A stretch of DNA of 64,000 nucleotides from Acrocarpospora macrocephala (GCF_009687865.1 NZ_BLAE01000036.1:62001-126000), one strand, 5' to 3'. Positions 34,581-44,170 are shown, counted from the first letter of the stretch. The notes: generated from the sequence alone by a model not told the origin. Made by a program: numbers and translations.

Positions 34581-36467
34581 TCAGTCGGTGGTGCGGCGTT
34601 CCAGTAGCGGGCGGAGGGTCTCCAGGACGGCGGGGTCCTCGATGGTGGACGGGACGGGGGCCGGGCGGCCGTCGGCCAGGTCGCGCATCGTGCGGCGGAG
34701 GATCTTGCCGGAGCGGGTCTTGGGCAGGGCGTCCACGATGGTGACCTCCTTGAAGGCGGCCACGGCGCCGATGTCGCGGCGGACGGCGGCGATCAGTTCG
34801 GCGCGGAGCGTGTCAGGGGCGATCGGGGCGCCGGCCTTCAGGACGACGAAACCGCGGGCCACCTGGCCCTTGATGGCGTCGTGGACGCCGATCACGGCGC
34901 ATTCGGCCACGGCGGGGTGGGCGGCGAGCACGGCTTCCATGCTGCCGGTCGACAGCCGGTGGCCGGCCACGTTGATCACGTCGTCGGTGCGGCCCATCAC
35001 GAACAGGTAGCCGTCCTCGTCGAGGTAGCCGCCGTCGCCGGTCAGGTAGTGGCCGGGGTAGTGGGACAGGTACGAGGCGATGTAACGGTCGTCGTCGCGC
35101 CAGAGCGTGGGCAGGGTGCCGGGCGGCATGGGGAGTTTGATGCAGATGGCGCCTTCGGCCCCCGCCGGCAGTTCCGCGCCGGCGGGGTCGAGGACGCGGA
35201 TGTCGTAGCCGGGCATCGGGACGGTGGCGGATCCCGGTTTGATCGGCATGGGGTCGAGACCCTGCGGGTTGGCGGCCACCGCCCAGCCGGTCTCGGTCTG
35301 CCACCAGTGGTCCACCACGGGCACGCCGAGCCGGTCGGAGGCCCACCGGTGGGTCTCCGGGTCCAACCGCTCTCCAGCCATGAAAAGTGCCCTGAAAGCC
35401 GACAAATCGTATTTGTCGATTTCGTCGCCCTCCGGGTCCACCTTCTTGACCGCCCGCAGCGCGGTCGGCGCGGTGAACAGGGCCTTCACGCCGTACTGCG
35501 AGATCACCCGCCAGAACGCCCCGGCGTCCGGGGTGCCCACCGGCTTCCCCTCGTACAGCACGGTCGTCGCGCCCGCGAGCAGGGGCGCGTACACGATGTA
35601 GGAGTGGCCCACCACCCACCCGACGTCGGAGGCCGTCCACCACACGTCACCAGGCCCGATGCCGTAGACCCCGGCCATCGACCACAGCAGCGCGACCGCG
35701 TGCCCGCCGTTGTCGCGCACGACTCCCTTAGGCCGGCCCGTGGTGCCGGAGGTGTAGAGGATGTAGAGCGGGTCGGTCGCCGCCACGTCGACGCAGGCGG
35801 CGGGCTCGGCGGCGGACATCAGCTCGTCCCAGTCGGCGTCGCGCTCCCCCATCTCGGCGCGCGCCCGCTCGCGCTGGAGCACCACGACCTTCTCCGGCGG
35901 GTGCGCCGCGGCGGCGATCGCCTCGTCCACGATCGGCTTGTACTCCACCACCCTGGTGGGCTCGATGCCGCAGGAGGCGCAGACCACGACCTTCGGCTCG
36001 GCGTCGTCGATCCGGGCGGTCAGCTCCTTCGGGGCGAAGCCGCCGAAGACCACCGAGTGCACCGCGCCGAGCCGGGCGCACGCCAGCATCGCGACGGCGG
36101 CCTGCGGCACCATCGGCATGTAGATCACCACGCGGTCGCCCTTGCCGACGCCGAGGTCGCGCAGCACGCCGGCGAACCGCGCCACCTGGTCAAGCAGCTC
36201 GGCGTAGGTGTAGCGGGCCGTGCCGCCGGTGACCGGCGAGTCGTAGATCAGCGCCGTACGGTCGCCGTGCCCCGCCGCCACGTGCCGGTCGAGCGCGTTG
36301 TGGCAGGTGTTCAGCTCGCCGTCCGGGAACCATCGGTACAGCGGCGCGTCCGTGTCGTCCAGTGCCCGCCGGGGAGCGCGGGACCAGGTCACCGCCTGCG
36401 CCGCGGCGAGCCAGAACGCCTCGGGGTCCTTCAGGCTCTCCGCGTAGACGTCGTGGTACATGCCCAT
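34581..36467 (-). CDS. prpE: Propionyl/acetyl-CoA synthetase (PrpE-like)
   Basis: 628 residues from the ATG at 36467 (GGAG 7 bases upstream); the frame is open to 36500. ANL-superfamily motifs: LYILYTSGTTGRPKGVVRDN (P-loop), WWTASDVGWVVGHSYIVYAP, DHWWQTETGWAVAANPQGL (PrpE/Acs-type), YLTGDGGYLDEDGYLFVMGR and TRSGKILRRTMRDLADG (catalytic Lys). GMYHDVYAESLKDPEAFW at the start is characteristic of PrpE. It adenylates a short acid and loads it on CoA. It is convergent with the SorC gene and independent of that operon; propionate rather than acetate is favoured by overall resemblance. Confidence 0.85.
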   Translation of the reverse strand: MGMYHDVYAESLKDPEAFWLAAAQAVTWSRAPRRALDDTDAPLYRWFPDGELNTCHNALDRHVAAGHGDRTALIYDSPVTGGTARYTYAELLDQVARFAGVLRDLGVGKGDRVVIYMPMVPQAAVAMLACARLGAVHSVVFGGFAPKELTARIDDAEPKVVVCASCGIEPTRVVEYKPIVDEAIAAAAHPPEKVVVLQRERARAEMGERDADWDELMSAAEPAACVDVAATDPLYILYTSGTTGRPKGVVRDNGGHAVALLWSMAGVYGIGPGDVWWTASDVGWVVGHSYIVYAPLLAGATTVLYEGKPVGTPDAGAFWRVISQYGVKALFTAPTALRAVKKVDPEGDEIDKYDLSAFRALFMAGERLDPETHRWASDRLGVPVVDHWWQTETGWAVAANPQGLDPMPIKPGSATVPMPGYDIRVLDPAGAELPAGAEGAICIKLPMPPGTLPTLWRDDDRYIASYLSHYPGHYLTGDGGYLDEDGYLFVMGRTDDVINVAGHRLSTGSMEAVLAAHPAVAECAVIGVHDAIKGQVARGFVVLKAGAPIAPDTLRAELIAAVRRDIGAVAAFKEVTIVDALPKTRSGKILRRTMRDLADGRPAPVPSTIEDPAVLETLRPLLERRTTD

Positions 36468-36576
36468 CACGGTCTCCGTTTCGTTTCGTAGCCGGTACAC
36501 CGCGTAACACCCACCCGCCGTACCGTCATCGACCGTCCTCCCGAACCGGTCAGAAGAAGCCTAGGTCGTATGGGCG

Positions 36577-39075
36577 TCACCGGAGCCGGCCGGCGAGGGG
36601 CAGTCTGGTCCGGGTGAGCAGCGCCGCCGCTGTTGCCAGCACGGGTAGCCCCACCACCACGGCGAGCACGAATGGCCACGGTATGGCGATCGTGGCCGGG
36701 TCTCCGGCGCCGTGCGTCGTCATCGGCCGGCTCAGGGCCACGCCCGTCACCGTTCCCGCGGCCAATCCCACCAGGGCGCCGAGCCCGGAGATGTAGAGGG
36801 CCTGGCCGGCCACGACCACCCGCAACATCCCGGGCGGGGCGCCGATCGCCATCATGGTCGCCCGCTCGGGCCGCATGTCGGCGGCGGCCAGGCGGGTGGC
36901 GGCCAGCGTGCCGCCGACGACGAGGACGAGAGCGCCGCCGAGCCAGCCCCACAAGCTGGGGTCGGGCACGTTGCGATAGCCCTCCTCGGAGGCGATCGTG
37001 ACGCGGGAGGTCGCCTTGGCGAGATCGCGCCACAGCGTGGAGTCGGCCGGCGGCCGGTACATGGCGTAGAGCTGGCGCTCCGACGTCGAGAAACCGGCCT
37101 GCTCGACCAGGGCGCGCGGCAGCAGGGCGCCGCCTTGGTGCTCGTCGGCGGGTGTGGCCAGCACCGCGGGCACGTCGAGCTTGCGCGCGGGGGCGGACGT
37201 GGAGCTCGCCCGCAGCGCCAGCTTGCCGTCCCGCAGCGCGGCCGCGTCGAACACCACGGCCTTGCCGCTCGCCAGCGCCGCGGCCGCCTGCGGGTCGTGG
37301 CGCCCTTGCAGGAGCCTGAGCAGAGCCTGGTCTCCGATGGCCACCGTGCGACGCGTCCGTATCCCGTTCCAGCGCACCGTGTACCGCAACGCGTAGCGGT
37401 GGCCCTGGGCGTCCTTCGCGTGATAGCCGGCGACCAGCGGCACGCCCGGCAGCTGGCGGGCCGTTTCGGCGCGAAGCCTGTTCCAGGCCGCGTCGCCGAT
37501 ATTGCCGGCCCAGATCGCCAGCATGCCGGTCGGGCGCGCCGAGGTATAGGCGTTCCGCCGGTCCATGTACTCGCTGTAGGCGCCGATGCCCATCGCCACG
37601 ACCGTGGCCGTGACCGCGATGACGGCCGCCACGGCGCTCACCGTCCGGGATTGGTGGCGGACCGCGTCGCGGACGGAGACCCGCAGCGGGAGCCGCAACC
37701 GGGCGGCCAGCCGTCCCGTGCAGCGGACCAGCCATGGCGTCAGCACCACCAGCCCGAGCAGGACCAGCACCGCGGATGCGAGCACCCACACCGAGCCCGG
37801 CTGGCGCCGCGCCACCACGGTCGCCCCCAGTCCGGCCAGCACCAGCGCGGCCCCCACCAGGGGCCATCCCGGCCGATCGGCCACCGCGGGCGCGCGGCCG
37901 GCCAGCACGGTCGCGGTGTTCTGCCGAGCCGCCTGTACGGCCGGCACCAGCGCCGCCACGAGCCCGGTGAGCAGGCCCAGCGCGGCGACGCTCAGAACCG
38001 GCGACCACGGTACGCCCGGCGGGCCGACCTGCCCTCCCCAGCGCGCCACGACCGGGGCACCCAGCACTCCGGCCCCGATGCCCAGCACCGTCGCCACGAG
38101 GGTGGCCACACCGCCGAGGACCAGTCCGTCGGCCAGCACGATCGTCCGCAGCTGCCCGGCCGAGCCGCCCTGCGCCGCGATCTCGGCCAGTTCCCGGCGC
38201 CGTCTCCGGAACCCGACCGCGAAGGCGGGCCCGGCCAGCAGCACGATCTCCAGCACCACCATGATCACCATGGCGCCGATCCCGACCGTGGCCTGGACGT
38301 CGAAGGCCGAGGCACGAACCGGGGTGGCCGCCGGTCCGGTGAGCATGGCGCGGGAGGTGACGAACAGACCGGCCCTGTTCAGCGTGGGCACGTCGGCCCA
38401 GGACACGGGCTTGGGGGTGTCGGCGAGCCATCCGGTGCCGCGCCCGTCCGGTGACCAGAATTCATCCAACGGCGCCAACGGGAGATCCGGACCCACTACC
38501 TGTCGAAGCGAGGGCTGGTGCGGGTGCTCGACCACGCCCACCACCGTCAGCGGCGCCACGCCGACTGGCTGCAGGAGATCGCCGGGCCGCAGGCCGAACG
38601 CGCGTGTCACCGCGACCTCGCGGGCGGCCGGAAACCTGCCTTCGCTCAGCGTCAGCATTCCCCTGGTGACGGGATCGCGCAGGTCGATCTCCAGCGCGTC
38701 GACCCGCTCGGCGCCCAGCCGGAGCACGCCGGTGCTGAAGGGGATCAACCGGGTGCCCGGTCCGAGCAGCGCCACGACCTCGGCGGCGCCGAGCCTGGGC
38801 ACGGCCGCTTCGTCGCCGCCCGTGTTCCAGCTCGCCCCGTTCTGCTCCTGGTGGAGCTCCGTACCCGCGGGCACCTGAACGAGGCGGGCGTCGGCCGCGC
38901 CGAGCTCGGCCGCCAGTCCCTCCCGCGGAGTGACGGTCATGGTCTCGGTGAGGGTGAGCATCGCCGTGATCACCAAGACCGGCAAGCCGATCATCACCAT
39001 GATGAGCGCGCTTCGTCCCCGGGCACGCCACGCGCTCCGGCGGGCGATGCGCAGCGCGGCGCGAACGGCGCTCAT
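36577..39075 (-). CDS. FtsX-like ABC transporter permease
   Basis: 832 residues. One N-terminal helix (ALIMVMIGLPVLVITAMLTL) is followed by a large extracytoplasmic region. Two FtsX/MacB-type modules follow: IGAMVIMVVLEIVLLAGPAFAV with LAEIAAQGGSAGQLRTIVL, and a C-terminal one with ATMMAIGAPPGMLRVVVAGQ. Additional helices lie near VLSVAALGLLTGLVAALVPA. Coupled by ATGA to its ATPase gene at 39072-39764 and downstream of a PadR regulator, it forms a typical export or envelope-stress-type ABC system. The substrate is unknown. Confidence 0.88.
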   Translation of the reverse strand: MSAVRAALRIARRSAWRARGRSALIMVMIGLPVLVITAMLTLTETMTVTPREGLAAELGAADARLVQVPAGTELHQEQNGASWNTGGDEAAVPRLGAAEVVALLGPGTRLIPFSTGVLRLGAERVDALEIDLRDPVTRGMLTLSEGRFPAAREVAVTRAFGLRPGDLLQPVGVAPLTVVGVVEHPHQPSLRQVVGPDLPLAPLDEFWSPDGRGTGWLADTPKPVSWADVPTLNRAGLFVTSRAMLTGPAATPVRASAFDVQATVGIGAMVIMVVLEIVLLAGPAFAVGFRRRRRELAEIAAQGGSAGQLRTIVLADGLVLGGVATLVATVLGIGAGVLGAPVVARWGGQVGPPGVPWSPVLSVAALGLLTGLVAALVPAVQAARQNTATVLAGRAPAVADRPGWPLVGAALVLAGLGATVVARRQPGSVWVLASAVLVLLGLVVLTPWLVRCTGRLAARLRLPLRVSVRDAVRHQSRTVSAVAAVIAVTATVVAMGIGAYSEYMDRRNAYTSARPTGMLAIWAGNIGDAAWNRLRAETARQLPGVPLVAGYHAKDAQGHRYALRYTVRWNGIRTRRTVAIGDQALLRLLQGRHDPQAAAALASGKAVVFDAAALRDGKLALRASSTSAPARKLDVPAVLATPADEHQGGALLPRALVEQAGFSTSERQLYAMYRPPADSTLWRDLAKATSRVTIASEEGYRNVPDPSLWGWLGGALVLVVGGTLAATRLAAADMRPERATMMAIGAPPGMLRVVVAGQALYISGLGALVGLAAGTVTGVALSRPMTTHGAGDPATIAIPWPFVLAVVVGLPVLATAAALLTRTRLPLAGRLR

Positions 39076-39764
39076 CGGGCGCTCACCAGCGATTCGCTCG
39101 TGGAATCCGTGATCATCCCGTCGCGGAGGAACACCACCCGATCCGCCCAGGCGGCGTAGCGCGGCTCGTGCGTGACGAGCAGGACCGCCGCGCCAGCGTC
39201 ACACCGAGCGCGTAACACTTGCATGATCTCGTCGCCGGTGCGCGTGTCCAGCGCGCCGGTCGCCTCGTCGGCCAGCAGCAGGCGCCGCTCGCCGACCAGA
39301 GCACGGGCGATCGCGACCCGCTGGCGCTGGCCGCCGGACAGCTCGTCGGGGAAGCGGTCGGCCAGGTATGCCACGTCGATCTCCGTCAGCACGGCCATGG
39401 CCTCCTCGCGGGCCAGGCGTGACCGCACGCCGTCGAGCTCGCGCGGCAGCATCACGTTCTCCGCCGCCGTCAGCGACGCGATCAGGTTGAGGTCCTGGAA
39501 GACGTAGCCGACGCTGCGGCGCCGCAGTGCCGCCAGGTCGCGCACGGTGGCCAGGTCCTGCCCGCCGATGTGCACCGTCCCCGACGTGGGCCGGTCGAGC
39601 CCGCCCGCGAGGTTGAGCAGCGTCGACTTGCCGGACCCGGACGGGCCCATGACCGCGACCAGCTCTCCCGCGCCGACCTCGAGGCTCACGCCCTTCAGAG
39701 CGGGTACGGCTGTCGCCCCCTCGCCATGGACTCTGGCCACCTCGGCCAACCGTACGAGCGTCAT
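39072..39764 (-). CDS. ABC transporter ATPase (MacB/LolD type)
   Basis: 230 residues from the ATG at 39764, which has a near-perfect ribosome site (AAGGAGG) and overlaps the PadR stop. The longer frame to 40037 is a shadow of PadR. Walker A is VMGPSGSGKSTLLNLAGGLD, the Q-loop is VGYVFQDLNLIASL, the signature is LSGGQRQRVAIARALV and Walker B is LLLADEATGALD. It energises the FtsX-like permease encoded immediately after it. Confidence 0.92.
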   Translation of the reverse strand: MTLVRLAEVARVHGEGATAVPALKGVSLEVGAGELVAVMGPSGSGKSTLLNLAGGLDRPTSGTVHIGGQDLATVRDLAALRRRSVGYVFQDLNLIASLTAAENVMLPRELDGVRSRLAREEAMAVLTEIDVAYLADRFPDELSGGQRQRVAIARALVGERRLLLADEATGALDTRTGDEIMQVLRARCDAGAAVLLVTHEPRYAAWADRVVFLRDGMITDSTSESLVSAR

Positions 39765-40270
39765 CTTTCCTCCTTGAGAACGGCCTCGCAGTGGTCCAGC
39801 CACCGCTGCTCGGCCTCGGCCCGGAAGATCATGGAATCGAGCACGAGCCGCTGGGCCACGCCTTCCGTGACAGCCCGCTTGGCCCTGGTCAGCTGCTGGA
39901 GGGCGCGCATGGTCGCCGTCCGCTGCGTGCGGATGACCTCGGCGACGTCCACCTCCTTGGCGGTGACGGCCATGGCCAGCTTGATGACCAGCTCGTCCCG
40001 CGGCCGGTCGGACTGGACGACGGGGGTGCTGAACCATCGCCCCAGTTCCGCCCGGCCGGCCGCGGTGATCGTGTAGACGACCCGGCCCTGCTCGTCCGAC
40101 TCGCCCGGCTCGACCAGGCCGTCACGCTCCATGCGGGCCAGCGTCGTATAGACCTGGCCGATGTTGAGCGGCCAGGTCGCCCCAGTCGACGCCTCGAATT
40201 CCCCCCGCAATTGGTAGCCATGCCGGGGTCCTCTGCTGAGCAGGACGAGCAGCCCGTGCCTGATCGACAT
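39761..40270 (-). CDS. PadR-family transcriptional regulator
   Basis: 169 residues from the ATG at 40270. The N-terminal winged helix is LLVLLSRGPRHGYQLRGEFE, then WPLNIGQVYTTLARMERDGL and VEPGESDEQGRVVYTITAAG. The C-terminal Vir_C/PadR helical dimerisation domain ends in AEQRWLDHCEAVLKEE. It is the first gene of the operon PadR-ATPase-permease, coupled by ATGA, and presumably represses it until a drug or envelope signal binds, as for LmrR-type PadR proteins. No ribosome site precedes the ATG; AT-rich repeats abut it. Confidence 0.9.
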   Translation of the reverse strand: MSIRHGLLVLLSRGPRHGYQLRGEFEASTGATWPLNIGQVYTTLARMERDGLVEPGESDEQGRVVYTITAAGRAELGRWFSTPVVQSDRPRDELVIKLAMAVTAKEVDVAEVIRTQRTATMRALQQLTRAKRAVTEGVAQRLVLDSMIFRAEAEQRWLDHCEAVLKEER

Positions 40271-40299
40271 GAATACTAAGTATGCATATTCAGTATGCA
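40270..40299 (-). promoter_or_regulatory. AT-rich repeat cluster at the PadR promoter
   Basis: AGTATGCA occurs twice (40279-40286 and 40292-40299). TGAATA (40270-40275) faces TATTCA (40287-40292) as an inverted pair. The cluster abuts the PadR start codon in otherwise GC-rich DNA, which fits an autoregulatory PadR operator and possibly a leaderless transcript. Confidence 0.45.
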
Positions 40300-40729
40300 C
40301 TGGGCAAGGCGATCCACCGTATTCCGCACACGACGCGGCGTTCCACGTCACCGGCTGTCGTCGCACTCGGCCTGCTGGCTGATGGACAGCAGGATCGCCT
40401 CGGCGGTCCCGGCCGGGTAGCCGTCCCCCGCCTGCGGCAGGAGACATCTACGCCCTCGTCCTGGACCTGTGCCGTCAACCCTGGAAGCGTCTGTCCGATC
40501 TGTTGATCGCATCGGTGACCGCCGCCAACGGGCGCCCGCTGGCCACCCGCATTCGGCCAGACCCTCCCAGGAGCAAGTTCAAGACCGGACCGTGGAACCG
40601 GCGCTACCGGCGTGACCGCCGGCCCGAACCCGGCGTCATCGTCCGATGCTGCGCCGAAAATCAAGCCCACCCGGACTCACGGAAGACCCGCGGAAGTGCA
40701 TGATCGGGTCGATGGGGGTTAGCATATAA
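40300..40729. other. Intergenic stretch without a supported gene
   Basis: About 430 bases between PadR and the radical SAM gene. Short frames occur on both strands. One plus-strand segment (from about 40447) reads like coding sequence (DIYALVLDLCRQPWKRLSDL), but I cannot assign it and it has no start. A TAGCAT hexamer at 40717-40722 could be the -10 of a leaderless radical SAM transcript. No repeats or hairpins were called. Confidence 0.4.
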
Positions 40730-41950
40730 ATGGCTTTCTTCGATACACGATCGCCGCCAGCCAGGGGGTGCAGTGAATTGACGGCTGGAGACCCATCGCC
40801 AAGGCATCTTCCCATCATTTCCGAGCATGACACATGGATAAGTGTCGACCCGGTAATCGGCTGTCCAGCGAATTGTTCGTACTGCTATCTTGGGCCGATC
40901 GGCCTGAAGGCGAGCCAGCCTAGATCGATAATTCCTCCAGGGCGGGCGATGGAAATGCTGTGCGAGTACCTCGGAGAGACTCGCGGTGACATGGGCGACG
41001 AGGCCGAATCCACCCCCATCTGCCTGGGCAATTATACCGACATGCTGTTAACCGCCGCCAACCGCGAATACTTTCATGAATTCGCGAGCGAGATGGCCGC
41101 TGTCGGCTCCGCCCGACCACTGGTGGTGGTGTCCAAAGGGCGCATGTCCCGCTCCCTGGCGGAGGCCCTCGACGACCTGAACATCACTATCATCATCTTC
41201 CACTCACAATCCTTCCATCGGACGGCATTGGAGATTCGGACGGAAAAAGGCCCCGTCCTCATCCCGGATCAGACATTCGACGCCGGAGCGACGTATCGCG
41301 GCCTCAAGAACATAACGCCGGTTCACTTCTGGCGACCGATCACCCGCAAGGCCGTGCCGTCCACCGGTTGGGCAGTCGAGACGGTGCGGCGGCTAAAAGC
41401 GTCCGGGTACCGTTGCTCGGTCGCTCTCGGTCTCTCGGTCGGGGCGGGAATCGCCCAGTCGGAACTTGTCCAAACCGGCTTGCTGGAACAGCCCACCGAA
41501 GCATGCGACGAGATGTGGGACGCGGAGGCATGGGCGGACATCACCGCCGCGGCTGTCACCGTGGGCTATCCTGTCTACCGGAGCACATCGTGCGCAATCG
41601 CATTGGCCAGCGGGAAAGCCGAAGCTCTTGGCGTGTGGGATCGTCAGCGAGGCGCTGCGGAGCGGTGCTGGCCATGCAACTGTCCGGCGACTCAACGAAC
41701 TCTTTGCCAGTCCAAGACTCTTCGGTCGGAGGCCATGAAGGAGCCGCTGGCCTGGATCGCGGACCACCTGGGGGGAGACGCTTCCCGCCTCGAGGCGCTA
41801 TCTGGCCGCCGCGTTCGGGTGAGTGGGGAGATTCGGCAGTCCATGATTAGCCTGGTACTGCACAAGTATCAAATCGAACTGCTACCCGAATCGATTTCGG
41901 CTGAGCGGGCCTGGCTTGGCAGATTTGGCAGGAAAGGCAGCAGTGAATAG
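40730..41950 (+). CDS. Radical SAM protein, spore-photoproduct-lyase-like
   Basis: 406 residues. The radical SAM cluster motif is IGCPANCSYCYLGPIGL (Cx3Cx2C, near residue 47), in the style of the SPL subgroup. The barrel continues with ICLGNYTDMLL, PLVVVSKGRMSRSLAEALDD, ITIIIFHSQSFHRT and YRCSVALGLSVGAGIAQSE. Near residue 330 a second cysteine group (RCWPCNCPATQRTLC) could bind an auxiliary iron-sulfur cluster. No partner precursor peptide was found. It ends by overlapping the HD-domain gene. Codon usage is less GC-biased than in the flanking operons. Reaction unknown. Confidence 0.78.
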   Translation: MAFFDTRSPPARGCSELTAGDPSPRHLPIISEHDTWISVDPVIGCPANCSYCYLGPIGLKASQPRSIIPPGRAMEMLCEYLGETRGDMGDEAESTPICLGNYTDMLLTAANREYFHEFASEMAAVGSARPLVVVSKGRMSRSLAEALDDLNITIIIFHSQSFHRTALEIRTEKGPVLIPDQTFDAGATYRGLKNITPVHFWRPITRKAVPSTGWAVETVRRLKASGYRCSVALGLSVGAGIAQSELVQTGLLEQPTEACDEMWDAEAWADITAAAVTVGYPVYRSTSCAIALASGKAEALGVWDRQRGAAERCWPCNCPATQRTLCQSKTLRSEAMKEPLAWIADHLGGDASRLEALSGRRVRVSGEIRQSMISLVLHKYQIELLPESISAERAWLGRFGRKGSSE

Positions 41951-42914
41951 GACCCAGACGAACGTGTCGGAACTTCTGCCGACTTGGCTGTCCTATGCCG
42001 CGAAACGGCTGCGGTCCATTACTGGATTTGTCACTGTGCACCCAAACGGAGGTGATCCGAGAGCACTCGCCTTCTCCCGTTATGACCATGTCACCAGGGT
42101 CGCGTCTTTGGCATTGTCCGTAGGCGGCGATCGCAGGTTGTCGCGGTCAGAGGTGCTGCTGTTCTCCTGGCTGCACGATATCAACCGCTGGCCCTTCGCG
42201 CACAATTCCGAGCAAAACCGATTCGACCAGGCCGACGACATCGAACGCTTCATCGCAGGCAGGTTGTCCGCGGAGACGGCGAGACAGGCCGCCGCGATCG
42301 CGCGCAAGCGTATTCCGGACCTGAATCCGGCCGCGCGAGCGGTATTGCTGGCCGATATCGTCACCGGCTTCTTCGAGGACACGCTGTTCACGATCACCGG
42401 CCTCAATCTGTCGCCGTCGGAGCTCCCGGATGAAGCACTCGACCTGCTTCGCTTTCCGGTCGGAGACACCGCTTTCCTGGAAGAACTCCAGTATCTCTAT
42501 CTGCTGCTGAACCGAGAACTCGACGTGGCCAGGTACACTCGCGATTTCAATTCGCTTGTCTTCAGATCGACACGAAGGTTTCTTTCGGATCACAATTTCC
42601 TGGACGCCGATCCACTTGAGAGCGACAGATTCTGGAGTATTCGGTCGACGCTCCGCGATGATTACCTGGAGCGGCAGATATTTCCGCTGAACAACGAGAA
42701 GGTCTGCCACGGTGAGTTGATCCGGCAGGTGGTCGTCGACCCCGTTCTCAGCCTACTCGGTGAAAGTGCCGGGGTCAGGCTCACACGGTGGACCGAGGCT
42801 GACCTGATCGCCTATGTTCTGCGGGAGCACCTGGTGACCGAGGAAACGGTGTTCGCGCTCAGGCCGACCATTGACTACATTCAGAAATTCGAGCCGAGTC
42901 GCTGTTTCATGTGA
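41943..42914 (+). CDS. HD-domain phosphohydrolase-like protein
   Basis: 323 residues from the GTG at 41943, with AGGAAAGG 6 bases upstream, overlapping the radical SAM stop by 8 bases. The metal-binding pattern is RYDHVTRVASLALSVGG followed by VLLFSWLHDINRWPFAH, giving His...His-Asp as in HD hydrolases and dNTPases. Helical segments then run to the end without another known domain. Tight coupling with the radical SAM gene implies a joint function, for example cleaving or controlling a nucleotide product (inference). I cannot place it in a named HD subfamily. Confidence 0.72.
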   Translation: MNRTQTNVSELLPTWLSYAAKRLRSITGFVTVHPNGGDPRALAFSRYDHVTRVASLALSVGGDRRLSRSEVLLFSWLHDINRWPFAHNSEQNRFDQADDIERFIAGRLSAETARQAAAIARKRIPDLNPAARAVLLADIVTGFFEDTLFTITGLNLSPSELPDEALDLLRFPVGDTAFLEELQYLYLLLNRELDVARYTRDFNSLVFRSTRRFLSDHNFLDADPLESDRFWSIRSTLRDDYLERQIFPLNNEKVCHGELIRQVVVDPVLSLLGESAGVRLTRWTEADLIAYVLREHLVTEETVFALRPTIDYIQKFEPSRCFM

Positions 42915-42928
42915 GTGTCTCCGCGCAT

Positions 42929-44170
42929 TCAGTGGTTCGCGCGGCGCCACGCGCTCAGATACTCCTGGTAGATGAACTTCTGGGCGGGGCTCCCGCGAAA
43001 CGAGTAGCGCTTCAGCGTTGTTCGCGCGCTTATCCACAGGCCGCCCACTTTCGGGACGCCGGGCACGGTCGAAGCGACCGAGGAAACACCTTCCGCGAGC
43101 TGCATCTCAAGTGGTGTCAGATCAGCGGTGCTCAGCCCCAGGCGCTCGTTGAGCCGCTGGGCGATCTCGTCGATATCACGCTCAAAACGAAGAACGTCTT
43201 CCTCGGTTCTTATGCCACGAACGTGCTCACGCAGGGATCCCGCCTGCCGCCGGTAACTCATGATGCGATCGCAGACCAGGTCGATCCATTCTCGATCAGG
43301 TCGAAGACCTACCTCTTCGTTGTTCCAGAGCCGTCCTCCGACCAAGGGCAGCTCAAGGCGAAGCAGTTCGAAGTGGCGGGCGCGTGAGGATCCCGCGCCA
43401 TCGCTCACCTTGGAATGGATGCCCCGGATCAGCTTGATGACATCCAGCACAGCCTCCTCAGTCGCGTCATCGGACAAGATCTGGCTGGTGACGGCGAAGT
43501 CCCGGCGGAGGCCGTGCGGCTGATAGGCATGGCCTGTGACGGTCGCCCGCGCCTGATAGCGGAGGGATCTCGTCAGCGCCGCGATGAGGTTCGACGGCTC
43601 CACCGTGTCCGGCATCAGAGGACGGAAGAGTTCGCCGATCGCAACGGATGCCGCGCGTGCCCACTCACCAAGCTGATCTGGTTCGATCCCGTCCGAGGTG
43701 GGCACGCGCACCAGATGGTGGGGAAGCTGCGACTGGTGGAAGTCATTCCACTGCAGAATCCTCTTCCGGAGGCCGATGTTGCCCGATGCCTCGACTTCTT
43801 GGTCACAGGCGTCCATCGACCGCAGAAACGAAAGCATCGCTTCCACGCCCCGCGTCTGCAACGTGCCGAGCACCTCCGATTCCGCGGAGGCAAGCTGCTG
43901 CACGGAGCCGGCGAGAACCTGAACTGGCGTAACCAGGCCGAGTTCGAGCAGACGTCGCAGGAGATACGGTTCCTCACCGAATTGTTCGGGCGCCGGGCTG
44001 AGGTGGACCGGGTGAATCACCCTGACCGCCGGCTGGAAGATGAGCGACTGCACGAGTTCGACATAGGCCTGCCGGGCGAATGGATCACGGCTTCGCTCGC
44101 CACGATTCTGGGCGGTGATGAACTCCTGAGCGCTGATGAATGTCGAATTATCGAGCGCTATCGGGGGCAT
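42929..44170 (-). CDS. Uncharacterised protein convergent with the radical SAM/HD pair
   Basis: 413 residues from the ATG at 44170. The frame is open to 44272, but the extension looks non-coding and TAAGAT (44184-44189) would place a promoter next to this ATG. The N-terminus reads MPPIALDNSTFISAQEFITA, faintly like the first strand of a PIN-type nuclease, but I see no complete acidic site. The middle is leucine-rich and helical; the end has EGVSSVASTVPGVPKVGGLW. The gene ends 14 bases from the HD gene and shares its lower G+C, so the three probably moved together. Function unknown. Confidence 0.6.
   Translation of the reverse strand: MPPIALDNSTFISAQEFITAQNRGERSRDPFARQAYVELVQSLIFQPAVRVIHPVHLSPAPEQFGEEPYLLRRLLELGLVTPVQVLAGSVQQLASAESEVLGTLQTRGVEAMLSFLRSMDACDQEVEASGNIGLRKRILQWNDFHQSQLPHHLVRVPTSDGIEPDQLGEWARAASVAIGELFRPLMPDTVEPSNLIAALTRSLRYQARATVTGHAYQPHGLRRDFAVTSQILSDDATEEAVLDVIKLIRGIHSKVSDGAGSSRARHFELLRLELPLVGGRLWNNEEVGLRPDREWIDLVCDRIMSYRRQAGSLREHVRGIRTEEDVLRFERDIDEIAQRLNERLGLSTADLTPLEMQLAEGVSSVASTVPGVPKVGGLWISARTTLKRYSFRGSPAQKFIYQEYLSAWRRANH

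Noticed and set aside
36712-38454. Plus-strand 580-codon frame opposite the FtsX-like permease
   Set aside because: Shadow of the permease gene; repetitive Arg/Gly/His composition and no family motif.
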